DNA of 64,000 bases from an uncultured Aquimarina sp. (GCF_947495315.1 NZ_CANLYD010000006.1:124001-188000), one strand, 5' to 3'. Positions 17,560 to 26,193 are shown, numbered from the stretch's first letter. Numbers and translations: made by a program. Notes: generated from the sequence alone by a model not told the origin.

Positions 17560-18126
17560 ATGGCAAGTACTAGTGATATTAGAAACGGATTGTGTATTAA
17601 GTACAATCACGATATATTTAAGATTATAGAATTTTTACATGTAAAACCAGGAAAAGGTCCTGCTTTTGTTCGTACAAAACTAAAAAGTGTAACCACTGGA
17701 AAAGTAATTGATAATACATTTTCAGCTGGACATAAAATTGATGAAGTTAGAGTAGAGACTCACAAGTTTCAGTTTCTTTATGCAGAAGGTGATACATATC
17801 ATTTTATGAATACTGAAGATTATAATCAGATTACATTAGAGAAATCTTCTCTCGATGCACCAGGGTTGTTAAAAGAAGGAGCTGTGGTTACTGTGATTAT
17901 AAATTCAGAAGACCAAATGCCACTTTCGGTGGAAATGCCAGCTAGTGTTATTTTAGAAGTTACTTCTACAGAACCAGGAGTAAAAGGAAATACAGCTACC
18001 AATGCTACTAAACCTGCGGTAGTTGAGACAGGAGCAGAAGTAATGGTACCTCTTTTCATAAACGAAGGTGACAAAATCAAAGTCGAAACTGAGAAAGGAA
18101 CCTATAAAGAACGTATTAAAGAATAA
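17560..18126 (+). CDS. efp: translation elongation factor P
   Basis: This 188-residue, three-domain factor relieves ribosome stalling at polyproline stretches. The acceptor loop HVKPGKGPAFVR has Lys32 at the tip, the position modified in many species. The C-terminal OB domain ends with VPLFINEGDKIKVETEKGTYKERIKE. It sits between lpxA and a second lpxD-like gene, an arrangement conserved in flavobacteria. Co-expression with envelope genes is inferred. Confidence 0.95.
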   Translation: MASTSDIRNGLCIKYNHDIFKIIEFLHVKPGKGPAFVRTKLKSVTTGKVIDNTFSAGHKIDEVRVETHKFQFLYAEGDTYHFMNTEDYNQITLEKSSLDAPGLLKEGAVVTVIINSEDQMPLSVEMPASVILEVTSTEPGVKGNTATNATKPAVVETGAEVMVPLFINEGDKIKVETEKGTYKERIKE

Positions 18127-18148
18127 TTCAGAAATGATATTCTGAATT
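18125..18148. repeat. 9-bp inverted repeat after efp
   Basis: AATTCAGAA at 18125-18133 and TTCTGAATT at 18140-18148 flank a six-base loop. A third TTCTGAATT copy follows at 18147-18155. The left arm includes the efp stop region. It is a possible weak hairpin between efp and the second lpxD-like gene. Confidence 0.3.
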
Positions 18149-18160
18149 CTGAATTATAAA

Positions 18161-19099
18161 ATGAAGTTTCCTCAAACACACACCCTAAAGCAAATAGCAA
18201 CTATAATATCTTCAGAATTTGTTGGTATCCCAGATTTTCCAGTACTTGGAATGAACGAAATTCATGTGGTTTCTCCTGGTGATATCGTTTTTGTTGATCA
18301 CCCTAAATATTATGACAAAGCTTTAGAAAGTGCAGCAACAGTTATATTAATTAATAAGAAAGTAGATTGTCCTGACGGAAAAGCTTTGCTTATTTCTGAT
18401 GATCCTTTTAGAGATTTTAATATACTGACTACATATTTTAAACCTTTTGAAAAGGCTACATCTATAGTTTCAGAAACGTCCAAAATAGGAAAAAACACGA
18501 TTATTCAACCCAATGCTTTTATTGGTAATAATGTAGTGATAGGTGATAATTGTTTTATTCATGCCAATGTAAGTTTGTATGATGGAACTGTTATCGGAAA
18601 TAATGTGACTATACATTCAGGAACAGTATTAGGAGCAGATGCTTTTTATTATAAAAAACGACCTGAAGGCTTTGATAAACTAATTTCTGGCGGTAGAGTT
18701 GTGATAGAAGATAATGTTGATTTAGGATCTTTATGTACTATCGATAGAGGGGTTACGGGAGACACAACAATTAAAGAAGGAACCAAAATAGATAACCAGG
18801 TACATATTGGTCATGATACTGTTATCGGAAAGAAATGTTTGATTGCCTCTCAAGTTGGTATTGCCGGATGTGTAATAATAGAAGATGAAGTTACCATATG
18901 GGGGCAAGTAGGAGTAACTAGTGGAATCACTATTGGTACCAAAGCTATTGTTTCGGCACAATCAGGAGTAAGTAAATCTCTGGAAGGAAACAAAAGTTAT
19001 TTTGGAACCCCTGCTGATGATTTTAGAAAAAAATATAAAGAAATTGCCGCCATCAGGCAAATACCCGAAATAATTGAAAAATTAAGGAATAATGAGTAA
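18161..19099 (+). CDS. LpxD-like N-acyltransferase paralogue
   Basis: This 312-residue protein has an LpxD architecture: an N-terminal domain with PGDIVFVDHPKYYDKAL, then hexapeptide repeats and GADAFYYKKRPEGFDKLISGG. The catalytic region is IDNQVHIGHDTVIGKKCLIAS. It is shorter than the upstream LpxD and clearly diverged. GADAFYY replaces GADGFGF in the acyl/substrate pocket, suggesting a different substrate. It overlaps the next gene by eight bases. It may be an alternative-chain acyltransferase or act on another UDP-sugar. Confidence 0.85.
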   Translation: MKFPQTHTLKQIATIISSEFVGIPDFPVLGMNEIHVVSPGDIVFVDHPKYYDKALESAATVILINKKVDCPDGKALLISDDPFRDFNILTTYFKPFEKATSIVSETSKIGKNTIIQPNAFIGNNVVIGDNCFIHANVSLYDGTVIGNNVTIHSGTVLGADAFYYKKRPEGFDKLISGGRVVIEDNVDLGSLCTIDRGVTGDTTIKEGTKIDNQVHIGHDTVIGKKCLIASQVGIAGCVIIEDEVTIWGQVGVTSGITIGTKAIVSAQSGVSKSLEGNKSYFGTPADDFRKKYKEIAAIRQIPEIIEKLRNNE

Positions 19100-19499
19100 A
19101 ATAGCAAAAGAGGTTGTTCAATCCTTTTACCAAACGGATTTGATTCATAATATAGAAGCCTTTTCTGAGTATTTACATCCAGAAGTAGAATTAAATTGGA
19201 ATAGTAGTTTTGGCTACAATAAAAAAGGTTTCGATGATATTAAGACCATGTTTAAAGAGATGTCCAGATCATTCGAAACGTTTAGGTGTGAGATTAGTCA
19301 TCTTTTAGAAGAGAATGGAATGGTTACTATCCGATATACTTATGTTGCTAAAACCATAGAAAGGCCTGATAAAGAAGAAGCAATAGCACATTTCATTGCA
19401 ATTTGGGAACTAAAAGATGGTAAGTTATATAGAGGATATCAGATTAGTCAACAAGGAGATAATACACCGGAAAATTTAAAATCATTTTTATCTAAATAG
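19092..19499 (+). CDS. SnoaL/NTF2-like protein
   Basis: This 135-residue protein shows an NTF2-fold layout: an N-terminal helix (VVQSFYQTDLIHNIEAFSEYL), then strands HPEVELNWNSSFG, MVTIRYTYVAKTIE and FIAIWELKDGKLYRGYQISQ. It closely resembles SnoaL-like/ketosteroid isomerase family proteins. No catalytic residues can be assigned. Its start overlaps the end of the lpxD-like gene by eight bases, so it is translationally coupled and probably the last gene of the lpx operon. Confidence 0.8.
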   Translation: MSKIAKEVVQSFYQTDLIHNIEAFSEYLHPEVELNWNSSFGYNKKGFDDIKTMFKEMSRSFETFRCEISHLLEENGMVTIRYTYVAKTIERPDKEEAIAHFIAIWELKDGKLYRGYQISQQGDNTPENLKSFLSK

Positions 19500-19566
19500 A
19501 TTTCAAAAACCAGGATAATTATTTTTATTTTTTCTAAATACTAAATAAGAAAGGTATTGGAAAATT

Positions 19567-19600
19567 AAAAAAACAAAAAAGAATTTTTTTTTTGTTTTTT
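19567..19600 (+). terminator. A/T-only hairpin after the lpx operon
   Basis: AAAAAACAAAAAA at 19568-19580 and TTTTTTGTTTTTT at 19588-19600 are perfect reverse complements around seven bases. They could end the lpx transcript ahead of the sucD promoter. The stem has only one G-C pair, so stability is low. Confidence 0.35.
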
Positions 19601-19626
19601 CATTTTAACTATAGTGTTCAAAACCG

Positions 19627-19634
19627 TATTTTTG
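19627..19634 (+). promoter_or_regulatory. candidate -7 box for sucD
   Basis: TATTTTTG matches TAnnTTTG and lies 35 bases before the sucD ATG. No TTG at the expected -33 distance was seen. Confidence 0.35.
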
Positions 19635-19668
19635 AAACTGCTAAAAAAATATAAAAAATCATAACGCA

Positions 19669-20541
19669 ATGAGTGTTCTAGTAAATAAGGATTCTAAAAT
19701 AATAGTTCAAGGTTTTACGGGTAGCGAAGGTACTTTTCATGCTGGTCAAATGATTGAGTATGGTACTAATGTAGTAGGAGGCGTGACTCCCGGTAAAGGT
19801 GGACAAACACATCTTGATAAACCAGTTTTTAATACTGTGCAAGACGCAGTTAAGGAGGTTGGAGCTGATACCACTATTATTTTCGTGCCACCTGCATTTG
19901 CTGCAGATGCTATTATGGAAGCTGCTGATGCAGGAATTAAAGTAATTATAACAATTACTGAAGGTATTCCTGTTGCAGATATGATTACAGCTTCTAATTA
20001 TATAAAAGGAAAAGGATGTCGTTTAATCGGCCCTAACTGTCCAGGAGTAATTACTCCTGGAGAAGCAAAAGTTGGTATTATGCCAGGTTTTGTATTTAAA
20101 AAAGGTAATGTAGGTATTGTTTCTAAGTCCGGAACATTGACCTATGAGGCTGCTGATCAGGTTGTAAAACAAGGATTAGGTATTACTACCGCTATTGGTA
20201 TTGGAGGAGATCCAATTATTGGAACTACTACAAAAGAAGCTGTAGAATTGTTGATCAATGATCCAGAAACAAGTTGTGTTGTAATGATTGGAGAAATTGG
20301 AGGACAATTAGAAGCTGATGCTGCTAAATGGATTAAAGAAAGTGGAACTTCTAAACCGGTAGTAGGCTTTATTGCTGGAGAAACCGCTCCTGCCGGACGT
20401 ACTATGGGACATGCAGGTGCAATTGTTGGAGGAAGTGAAGATACTGCTGCTGCTAAGAAAGCGATCATGAGAGAATGTGGAATTCACGTGGTAGATTCTC
20501 CTGCAGAAATTGGTAAAAAAGTAGCTGAAGTATTAGGTTAG
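19669..20541 (+). CDS. sucD: succinyl-CoA synthetase alpha subunit
   Basis: This 290-residue subunit of the TCA-cycle ligase couples succinyl-CoA cleavage to nucleoside triphosphate formation. The CoA-binding Rossmann segment has [22 protein letters not shown]. Downstream are [29 protein letters not shown] and the phosphohistidine site [13 protein letters not shown] with His248. Length and motif order are standard. The beta subunit is not adjacent. A strong bidirectional hairpin follows. Confidence 0.96.
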   Translation: MSVLVNKDSKIIVQGFTGSEGTFHAGQMIEYGTNVVGGVTPGKGGQTHLDKPVFNTVQDAVKEVGADTTIIFVPPAFAADAIMEAADAGIKVIITITEGIPVADMITASNYIKGKGCRLIGPNCPGVITPGEAKVGIMPGFVFKKGNVGIVSKSGTLTYEAADQVVKQGLGITTAIGIGGDPIIGTTTKEAVELLINDPETSCVVMIGEIGGQLEADAAKWIKESGTSKPVVGFIAGETAPAGRTMGHAGAIVGGSEDTAAAKKAIMRECGIHVVDSPAEIGKKVAEVLG

Positions 20542-20578
20542 AACTATACTGTATTTCTCTTGTATGAGAATACAAACT

Positions 20579-20631
20579 TTATAAGCTAAAAAATCCATCC
20601 GCCTATGGCAGATGGATTTTTTAGCTTATAA
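20579..20631. terminator. 21-bp perfect hairpin, bidirectional terminator
   Basis: Bases 20579-20599 and 20611-20631 are perfect reverse complements around an 11-base loop. The A-run on one arm and T-run on the other allow termination in both directions between convergent sucD and the anti-sigma gene. The right arm contains the stop codon of the minus-strand gene (20626-20628). Confidence 0.8.
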
Positions 20632-21423
20632 TTTATCTAAAAGCTCTGATGCTTCTTTTGATTTATAATTATTCGGGTATTTGGCTATTTCGGAAAGTAA
20701 CTCCTTTGCTTTCTCAATATTATTCTGTTTTATATAAAGTAAAGCTTTGTACCATGTTCCTTTAGGAGCATCTATAAATTTACTTTCTATTAATGTATTA
20801 AAACTAATTTCAGCTTTAACAAATTGACCTAGTTCCATCTGAGAAATTCCCATATAAAGATATATGGTAGCTTTGTTTTTCTGAACAGTAGAAAGCTCTT
20901 TCTCTAAAATATCTAAGGATTGATTATATTCTCTTGCTTCAAATAATTTTTGTGCTTGGATCAGTGCTTTTTGTTCACTATTTCCTCGATCTACTAAAGA
21001 GGGTAGTTCCGATACATCTAAATAATTTGCATATAGTTCCTCTGTCGAAGTTTTAAAAGGAGAAAAAATGGTGAGACCGATAAGAAATAAAACGACTGCT
21101 ATACCAGTATATAGGAACCAGGATTTACCTCTTCTGTTTTGTTTTAGTTGATACTTATAGTTTACGGTACTAATTGTATCTGTTAATATCTTAGTAGATT
21201 CACTTTTAAGCAATTCCTCGTATTCTTTAACTTCTTCGTGATTAGTATTTGTACCAATGCTCCATTCAGTATCATTTAAATTTAGAAAGAGCTGTTTTTC
21301 AAAGTTTACTTTTTCACGGAAACTTTCATCAAGCTCCATTTTTTGTAATACCTCATTTCTTTCTTTATCCGAAAGTGTATCCTTAAGAAAATTTTGAATT
21401 AGTATGTCTTCTTCTATACTCAT
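20626..21423 (-). CDS. membrane anti-sigma factor candidate with periplasmic TPR
   Basis: This 265-residue protein has an N-terminal cytosolic segment of about 100 residues (EEDILIQNFLKDTLSDKER), the pattern of short Bacteroidota anti-sigma N-domains. One membrane helix spans about 102-120. A C-terminal region of TPR-like helices follows (AREYNQSLDILEKEL, ATIYLYMGISQMELGQFVKAE, KGTWYKALLYIKQNNIEKAKELL). It overlaps the upstream sigma gene by four bases (ATGA), so the two are translationally coupled. The anti-sigma role is inferred from context and topology; there is no ZAS zinc motif. Confidence 0.75.
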   Translation of the reverse strand: MSIEEDILIQNFLKDTLSDKERNEVLQKMELDESFREKVNFEKQLFLNLNDTEWSIGTNTNHEEVKEYEELLKSESTKILTDTISTVNYKYQLKQNRRGKSWFLYTGIAVVLFLIGLTIFSPFKTSTEELYANYLDVSELPSLVDRGNSEQKALIQAQKLFEAREYNQSLDILEKELSTVQKNKATIYLYMGISQMELGQFVKAEISFNTLIESKFIDAPKGTWYKALLYIKQNNIEKAKELLSEIAKYPNNYKSKEASELLDKL

Positions 21424-21983
21424 AATTTTTTGAGTGAATTATAACGTTGATCATCTTTAATCGTATTTGATAACTTTGTTTTACATTTAAAAACACGTTG
21501 TCTTGCAACAGTTTCAGAATTATATCCCATTTTTTTAACAATTTCGGCATAGGAGCTATTGCTAAAAAACATAATCAACACTTTTTTGCAGTTTTCCGAT
21601 ATTAAATCAAGTTTTTCATTAAATAATTCCCATCTTTTTTGCTCTAAAATAGTTAGCGCAGTATCTCGCTCTGCAGGTACCAGTTCAATAATATCACTAT
21701 TTGTTACCCTATTTTTGGAAGTATTTAATTCTCTACGCCATAAATTTTTACAAGCTGTAAACAAATATGCCTCAAAACTGCTGTTAATTTCAAACTTTTC
21801 TTTTCTGTATCGAACAGTAATTTGTATTAATGCTTTCTGAAAAATATCTTCGGCGTCTTGCTGAGTACCTTTATTCTGTAAAAGAAACTTTCTTACTCTG
21901 GGAAAGACTGCACTATAAATTTTCATGATTCCTTTAGAATCATTATTCAATAGGCTAGAGAGATAGTATTCATTTTCAATCAT
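21420..21983 (-). CDS. ECF-type RNA polymerase sigma factor
   Basis: This 187-residue sigma-70-family protein has region 2 at about 20-95 (GTQQDAEDIFQKALIQITVRY, FEAYLFTACKNLWRREL). Region 4 is at about 120-175, with a helix-turn-helix in SSYAEIVKKMGYNSETVARQRVFKCKTKL. No region 3 is present, as in ECF sigmas. It is coupled to the TPR anti-sigma candidate and divergent from a lipoprotein-CHAT pair. The repeated GTAAC element in the divergent spacer is the obvious candidate target. Confidence 0.9.
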   Translation of the reverse strand: MIENEYYLSSLLNNDSKGIMKIYSAVFPRVRKFLLQNKGTQQDAEDIFQKALIQITVRYRKEKFEINSSFEAYLFTACKNLWRRELNTSKNRVTNSDIIELVPAERDTALTILEQKRWELFNEKLDLISENCKKVLIMFFSNSSYAEIVKKMGYNSETVARQRVFKCKTKLSNTIKDDQRYNSLKKL

Positions 21984-22022
21984 TAACGTAATGTGATTCC
22001 ATAGTTAAACAAAATATTTATC

Positions 22023-22068
22023 TTCACCTGGGTAACAAAATGATCTTTTTGGTAACTAATAAGGTGAA
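22023..22068 (+). promoter_or_regulatory. GTAAC direct-repeat element, copy A
   Basis: TGGGTAACAAAA lies at 22029-22040, and a second GGTAAC at 22051-22056 is exactly 20 bases after the first. The pair is bracketed by TTCACCT (22023-22029) and AGGTGAA (22062-22068), a perfect 7-base inverted repeat. It sits in the divergent spacer between the sigma gene and the lipoprotein-CHAT operon, 38 bases before the lipoprotein ATG. Copies B and C occur before the small peptides. Confidence 0.6.
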
Positions 22069-22094
22069 AATATTATAATAAAAAAAGTAAGATA

Positions 22095-22499
22095 ATGATT
22101 AGACAATTTTTTATGAATAAAGTTACAATTATTTGTACAATGATTTTTATGGTTGGCTGTAGTTCTGATTCAGTTACAAACGATACTATTATTGAAAAAA
22201 CAACTGTAGAGAAACGGAGATCTTATCTAGAAATAGATGAAGATGGAAGAATGGAAATTTTAATTGTGTATGTAGAAGGCACTCCTGAAAGTGTGAAAAA
22301 TGAAGTACGGGTATTGTATAGGCAATTATTGTTAATATCAGATATAGTGCAATGTGAGGAAGATGATAAAGAAACATGGAGTACAGTGGCTAGAATGCCA
22401 AATCCTCTTACTGATACTTCTAGTGATGAACCTTTACGAGAAGTAATACAACAGGTAATTTTTAATGCTAACTGTGATAATGATAATGCCAGGAATTAG
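22095..22499 (+). CDS. small lipoprotein upstream of CHAT protein
   Basis: This 134-residue protein has a lipoprotein signal: MNKVTIICTMIFMVGCSS with lipobox Cys22 (Cys16 if the second Met is used). The mature part is acidic and has a predicted strand ILIVYVEGTPESVKNEVRVLYRQLLLIS. It has two further cysteines but no recognised family. Its stop TAG shares its G with the GTG start of the CHAT gene, so the two are translationally coupled. It could tether or sense for the CHAT protein, by inference. Confidence 0.75.
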   Translation: MIRQFFMNKVTIICTMIFMVGCSSDSVTNDTIIEKTTVEKRRSYLEIDEDGRMEILIVYVEGTPESVKNEVRVLYRQLLLISDIVQCEEDDKETWSTVARMPNPLTDTSSDEPLREVIQQVIFNANCDNDNARN

Positions 22500-25240
22500 T
22501 GAAATTGTATAAACTTCAATTGTCTATTCTTTTTACACTTTTTTACACAAGTGTAAATTCTCAGGATCTTTATGAATACTATGAATCTTTATGGGATCAC
22601 AAAGATATTGAGATTTCGGTTATAAGAAAAAAAGTTGACAGTATCATAGGTATATATGAAAGTAATCAAGAGAATTTACGGGCTATTAAAATCACTGGTG
22701 AATTTTCAAAAAAACTATATAGAGCAAGATTATATGAAAGAGCAATTGAATATACAGAATATGAAATATCTATATATCGAAAATTAGGTATAGAGAATAA
22801 TGAATATGCAAAAGCCCTATATAAATTAGGGCTTTTATATTCTAAGATTGACAAATTTGAAGAATCTTTAACTTGTTATCAAGAACTGATAACACTTAAT
22901 GTAGATGGATATTCTACTGCCAGAGCATATTGCGAATTAGGAAAGTACTACCGGATAAATGGAGATTTTTTTAGATCTGATGAGTATTATATCCACGGAA
23001 TTTCTGGATTGGAGACATTTGGTAATAAAAATGTGTTACTTATTAAGTACCTTAACCACGCTTTAGTCTTATTAAACATAAATACTCCAAGTAGTCTAGA
23101 TAGGGCAAAGAAATTATTAGATAAAACTAATGAACTCTTTAATCAAGTACCTAAGTATTCATTAAGAGATTATAGAACTTTTAATAACTACTTTGCAAAC
23201 TTTTATAGCAAGGAAGAAAGATATGATTTTGATAAAGCTAAATATTATTGTAATAGAAATTTAGATCAAGCATTTAGGGATAATGATTCTACTTTTATAC
23301 ATACTTCATATACTACATTAGGTTTGCTATATATAGATCATAAATTAAAAGAAAAAGATAGCATCCTCTTTTTTTTAAAAAATGGATTACGATATGCCAG
23401 AGAGCCAGAAGAAAAGTCTGTTGTCTACCATCAATTTAGTCACTTTTTTTTAGAAAACAATCATTACGATGAAGCATTGAATAACATACAAAAATCTCTG
23501 ATGGAGAGTATGGATTTGAGCAGAAATATTGATGTTTTACCAGAATTGAATGATTTAAAAATTTCGAATAACCAGTATCATGTTTTACTAGCACTAATCC
23601 AAAAATCTACTATTCTTATAAAATTATATGAAGAGGAAAATAATAGAAAACATATTGAGCTAGCACTGTCCAACTTATTATCAGCGGATACATTAGTAGA
23701 TATTTTGATTGATGTAAGTAAAGAAGAGGGATCAAGGTTATATTGGAGAGAAAAAGCTTCAGAAATTTATCTGAAAGGAATATTAGTTTGCGAAATACTT
23801 AAAGAAAAAGAAAAAGCTTTTTATTTCTCAGAAAAAAAGAAAGCCTTGCTTTTAATCGAAGATATCATTAAAAACATTGATAAATCAAAACTATCAGAAA
23901 CAATATTAGAATTAGAAAATGATTTAGAAAAACAGATTCTAGACCTTGAAAATTTAATATCATCTAATAAAAATATTGATAACGTTAAATCATTAGAGAA
24001 TAAACGTTTCACTTTAAAACAACAATACCAAAAACAAGAAGATTCTTTAAAAGCAATATTTCCGGCATATTACAAAGATCAAGAAACAATTGAGATTGTT
24101 GATCTAAAGAATGTTCAAAAAACTTTGGATGAAGACGATATCATAATATCATATATCACTAATCAGGATGAATATTATGATTCTTTTAGTGTGGTATATG
24201 CTACTTTAATTTCTAAAACACAAACGGAGATCATTAGAATTGGACAACTAAGAACATTAGAAAACCTTGTTAAAGCATATAGAAATCAATTGTCTAAGCC
24301 CTTTGAAACAGAACAGGATCGACTAATTTTTCAAGAAACAGCTTCAGAACTATATGCTTTATTAATTCCTAAAGATAAAATCTTCATGTCTTTGGATCAA
24401 AAACATTTGTTAATCATTCCAGATGGGACCTTGCAATATATTCCTTTCGAATCATTGGTAGTAGATAAAAACACAAATAGATATCTCATTGAAGATAACG
24501 AAATAAGTTATGCATACTCTATGTCGTTTTTACAACATAATGCTACCGTAAAGAGATCGCCTTCTCAAGATTTAGTAACCTTTGCTCCAGTAAGTTTTCA
24601 TCATGATGATCTTGAAGATATTAGCAATAGTAGTAATGAAATAGAAGGCATCAATAAGAGTGTAGTAGGAGATAAGTATAGTAATAAAGAAGCTTCCAAG
24701 AATAATTTTTTATCTAATGCTAATGATTACAAGATAATTCACCTGGCAACACACGCTAATTTTTCTGATAATCTTCAGATAGCTTTTCATGACACTAATC
24801 TGGAATATCATGAACTATATACTTCTAAAAATCAGGCAGAATTGGTGGTGCTAAGCGCTTGTAATACGTCTTTAGGAGAAATAGCTGAAGGCGAAGGTGT
24901 AATGAGCTTGGCAAGAGGGTTTTTCTATGCTGGTGCTAATACAGTAATTTCTTCACTGTGGAATGCCAATGACAAATCTACTGCCCAGATCATGGAAAGT
25001 TTTTATAGTAATTTAGAGAATGGGCAGACCAAATCCAAAGCATTACATAATGCCAAAATTAACTATCTGAAATCAGCTTCTTTATCAGATGCATCTCCCC
25101 ATTATTGGGCAACTTTTGTATTGATTGGTGACTCAGACACCAAACTATTTCCATCAAATATACTCCTGTATGGAATTCTTTTTTCTCTTCTTTTAGGGCT
25201 ATTAATCACGGTTCTAGTATTTTTTCTTAAAAAAAGATGA
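22499..25240 (+). CDS. exported TPR-CHAT caspase-like protein
   Basis: This 913-residue protein starts at GTG. It has a signal peptide (LYKLQLSILFTLFYTSVNS), TPR-like helical repeats over about 50-380 and a coiled-coil stretch around 440-520. A C-terminal CHAT domain spans about 600-880. The caspase dyad is intact: His752 in HLATHA and Cys788 in LSACNTSLG, followed by EGVMSLARGFFYAGANTVISSLW. A final membrane helix (about 889-909) ends in KKR. The predicted topology puts the protease on the periplasmic side. It is coupled to the preceding lipoprotein and divergent from the ECF sigma/anti-sigma pair. Confidence 0.9.
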   Translation: MKLYKLQLSILFTLFYTSVNSQDLYEYYESLWDHKDIEISVIRKKVDSIIGIYESNQENLRAIKITGEFSKKLYRARLYERAIEYTEYEISIYRKLGIENNEYAKALYKLGLLYSKIDKFEESLTCYQELITLNVDGYSTARAYCELGKYYRINGDFFRSDEYYIHGISGLETFGNKNVLLIKYLNHALVLLNINTPSSLDRAKKLLDKTNELFNQVPKYSLRDYRTFNNYFANFYSKEERYDFDKAKYYCNRNLDQAFRDNDSTFIHTSYTTLGLLYIDHKLKEKDSILFFLKNGLRYAREPEEKSVVYHQFSHFFLENNHYDEALNNIQKSLMESMDLSRNIDVLPELNDLKISNNQYHVLLALIQKSTILIKLYEEENNRKHIELALSNLLSADTLVDILIDVSKEEGSRLYWREKASEIYLKGILVCEILKEKEKAFYFSEKKKALLLIEDIIKNIDKSKLSETILELENDLEKQILDLENLISSNKNIDNVKSLENKRFTLKQQYQKQEDSLKAIFPAYYKDQETIEIVDLKNVQKTLDEDDIIISYITNQDEYYDSFSVVYATLISKTQTEIIRIGQLRTLENLVKAYRNQLSKPFETEQDRLIFQETASELYALLIPKDKIFMSLDQKHLLIIPDGTLQYIPFESLVVDKNTNRYLIEDNEISYAYSMSFLQHNATVKRSPSQDLVTFAPVSFHHDDLEDISNSSNEIEGINKSVVGDKYSNKEASKNNFLSNANDYKIIHLATHANFSDNLQIAFHDTNLEYHELYTSKNQAELVVLSACNTSLGEIAEGEGVMSLARGFFYAGANTVISSLWNANDKSTAQIMESFYSNLENGQTKSKALHNAKINYLKSASLSDASPHYWATFVLIGDSDTKLFPSNILLYGILFSLLLGLLITVLVFFLKKR

Positions 25241-25246
25241 TTTTTT

Positions 25247-25290
25247 TGGGTAACAAAATATTGATTGTTGTAACAGGACAGTATCATTAG
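25247..25290 (+). promoter_or_regulatory. GTAAC direct-repeat element, copy B
   Basis: TGGGTAACAAAA at 25247-25258 is identical to copies A and C. A second TGTAAC at 25269-25274 again lies 20 bases after the first. AGTATCATTAG follows at 25280-25290. The element begins seven bases after the CHAT stop codon and 136 bases separate its second GTAAC from the ATG of peptide 1. Confidence 0.6.
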
Positions 25291-25410
25291 CAAAAGTCAA
25301 CCATTTTTATTTATGAAATGTAGATAACATTTTCTGCTATTGATATAGTTGGGAGTTTTCTGAAAATCCTATTAAATAGAGTAAGAATTAATTAAAAAAA
25401 TAGCATAACG

Positions 25411-25623
25411 ATGAGTTTATTATTCAAATTTGAAACCAGAAAATTAACACGATCAGAAAAGGAAAAAATATCTGGAGGATTGGCATCTCCTGGAAGATGT
25501 CAGGCAATGATGGCTCGTTATGTTGAAAGAGAGAATGAAAATCCTGGAGAAAATGAACGATTGTGGAACAGAATTCGTAAAAATTGTCCTGCAAATTCCG
25601 GAGCCGAAATTACGAGTGCGTAA
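25411..25623 (+). CDS. double-glycine leader peptide 1
   Basis: This 70-residue peptide has leader MSLLFKFETRKLTRSEKEK and then ISGG. That is the ES-type spacing and Gly-Gly cleavage site read by peptidase-containing ABC exporters. The mature part would be about 47 residues with two cysteines, many Arg and Glu, and RCQAMMARYVERENE near its start. The leader is related to, but divergent from, those of peptides 2-4. No exporter gene is in the window. Confidence 0.7.
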   Translation: MSLLFKFETRKLTRSEKEKISGGLASPGRCQAMMARYVERENENPGENERLWNRIRKNCPANSGAEITSA

Positions 25624-25761
25624 ATCAAAATCTGTCTAAGGGTTTTCGCAGTTGAATTCTACGTGTCAACAAACTCTAGTTAAGATTTACTGAAGTCCAC
25701 TGTGCTCTTTTTGCTTTAATAATCAGTTTAATACTTTTTTAACAATAAAACCTAGTTTTCT

Positions 25762-25805
25762 TGGGTAACAAAAGACTGATTATGGTAACAGGGTAGTATA
25801 ATTAG
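25762..25805 (+). promoter_or_regulatory. GTAAC direct-repeat element, copy C
   Basis: TGGGTAACAAAA at 25762-25773 and GGTAAC at 25784-25789 repeat the 20-base spacing of copies A and B. AGTATAATTAG follows at 25795-25805, matching copy B at 10 of 11 positions. It lies 130 bases before the ATG of peptide 2, in the 296-base gap after peptide 1, where no other gene was seen. Confidence 0.6.
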
Positions 25806-25867
25806 TAAAAAGGATTCATTTTCTTTTATCTGATTATAGATATTCTTTCGCGAAGAATTGACATAAG

Positions 25868-25893
25868 CTATGAGTGTCGTTAAATGTTCATAG
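25868..25893 (+). promoter_or_regulatory. leader stem-loop before peptide 2
   Basis: CTATGA (25868-25873) pairs with TCATAG (25888-25893) across 14 bases, ending 26 bases before the peptide 2 ATG. The segment CTATGAGTGT and the downstream TATAGTATTCAT-like part recur almost unchanged before peptide 4, and a shorter version lies before peptide 3. Confidence 0.45.
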
Positions 25894-25919
25894 TATTCAT
25901 CACAATTTAAATTTTAATC

Positions 25920-26102
25920 ATGTTAAAAAACATTTCAGACTTAGGAAAAGAGTTAAAAAAGAAGGAACAAAAAAACATATTGGGAGGTAAAGCTGCTCCA
26001 GTAGAATGTTCAACACTTGCTTATGAATGCGATGCTTGTCATCCAGAAGATTATAATGCATTTAGTGCTTGTCTTAATGATTTAAGCAATGGTCAGTGTT
26101 AA
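25920..26102 (+). CDS. double-glycine leader peptide 2, five cysteines
   Basis: This 60-residue peptide has leader MLKNISDLGKELKKKEQKN followed by ILGG. This is the bacteriocin-type leader common in flavobacteria. The mature part is about 37 residues, acidic, with five cysteines (VECS, YECD, DACH, SACL, GQC). It is likely exported and disulfide-bonded. Bacteriocin, pheromone or effector-peptide roles are all possible. Its leader is nearly identical to peptides 3 and 4, while the mature parts share nothing obvious. Confidence 0.75.
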   Translation: MLKNISDLGKELKKKEQKNILGGKAAPVECSTLAYECDACHPEDYNAFSACLNDLSNGQC

Positions 26103-26144
26103 TGAATTATAAGTTCTTAGACTTATATATAAAATGTAAACATT

Positions 26145-26166
26145 CTACGCTTTTAAATATTCGTAG
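26145..26166 (+). promoter_or_regulatory. leader stem-loop before peptide 3
   Basis: CTACG (26145-26149) pairs with CGTAG (26162-26166) across 12 bases, ending 27 bases before the peptide 3 ATG. Its position equals that of the loops before peptides 2 and 4, although the bases differ. Confidence 0.35.
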
Positions 26167-26193
26167 TCACTTAATAAAATTAAATATAAAATC

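Noticed and set aside
20157..20468. 103-residue minus-strand frame inside sucD
   Set aside because: It is a shadow of sucD codons, rich in Ala/Pro/Ile and Val, with no start signal.
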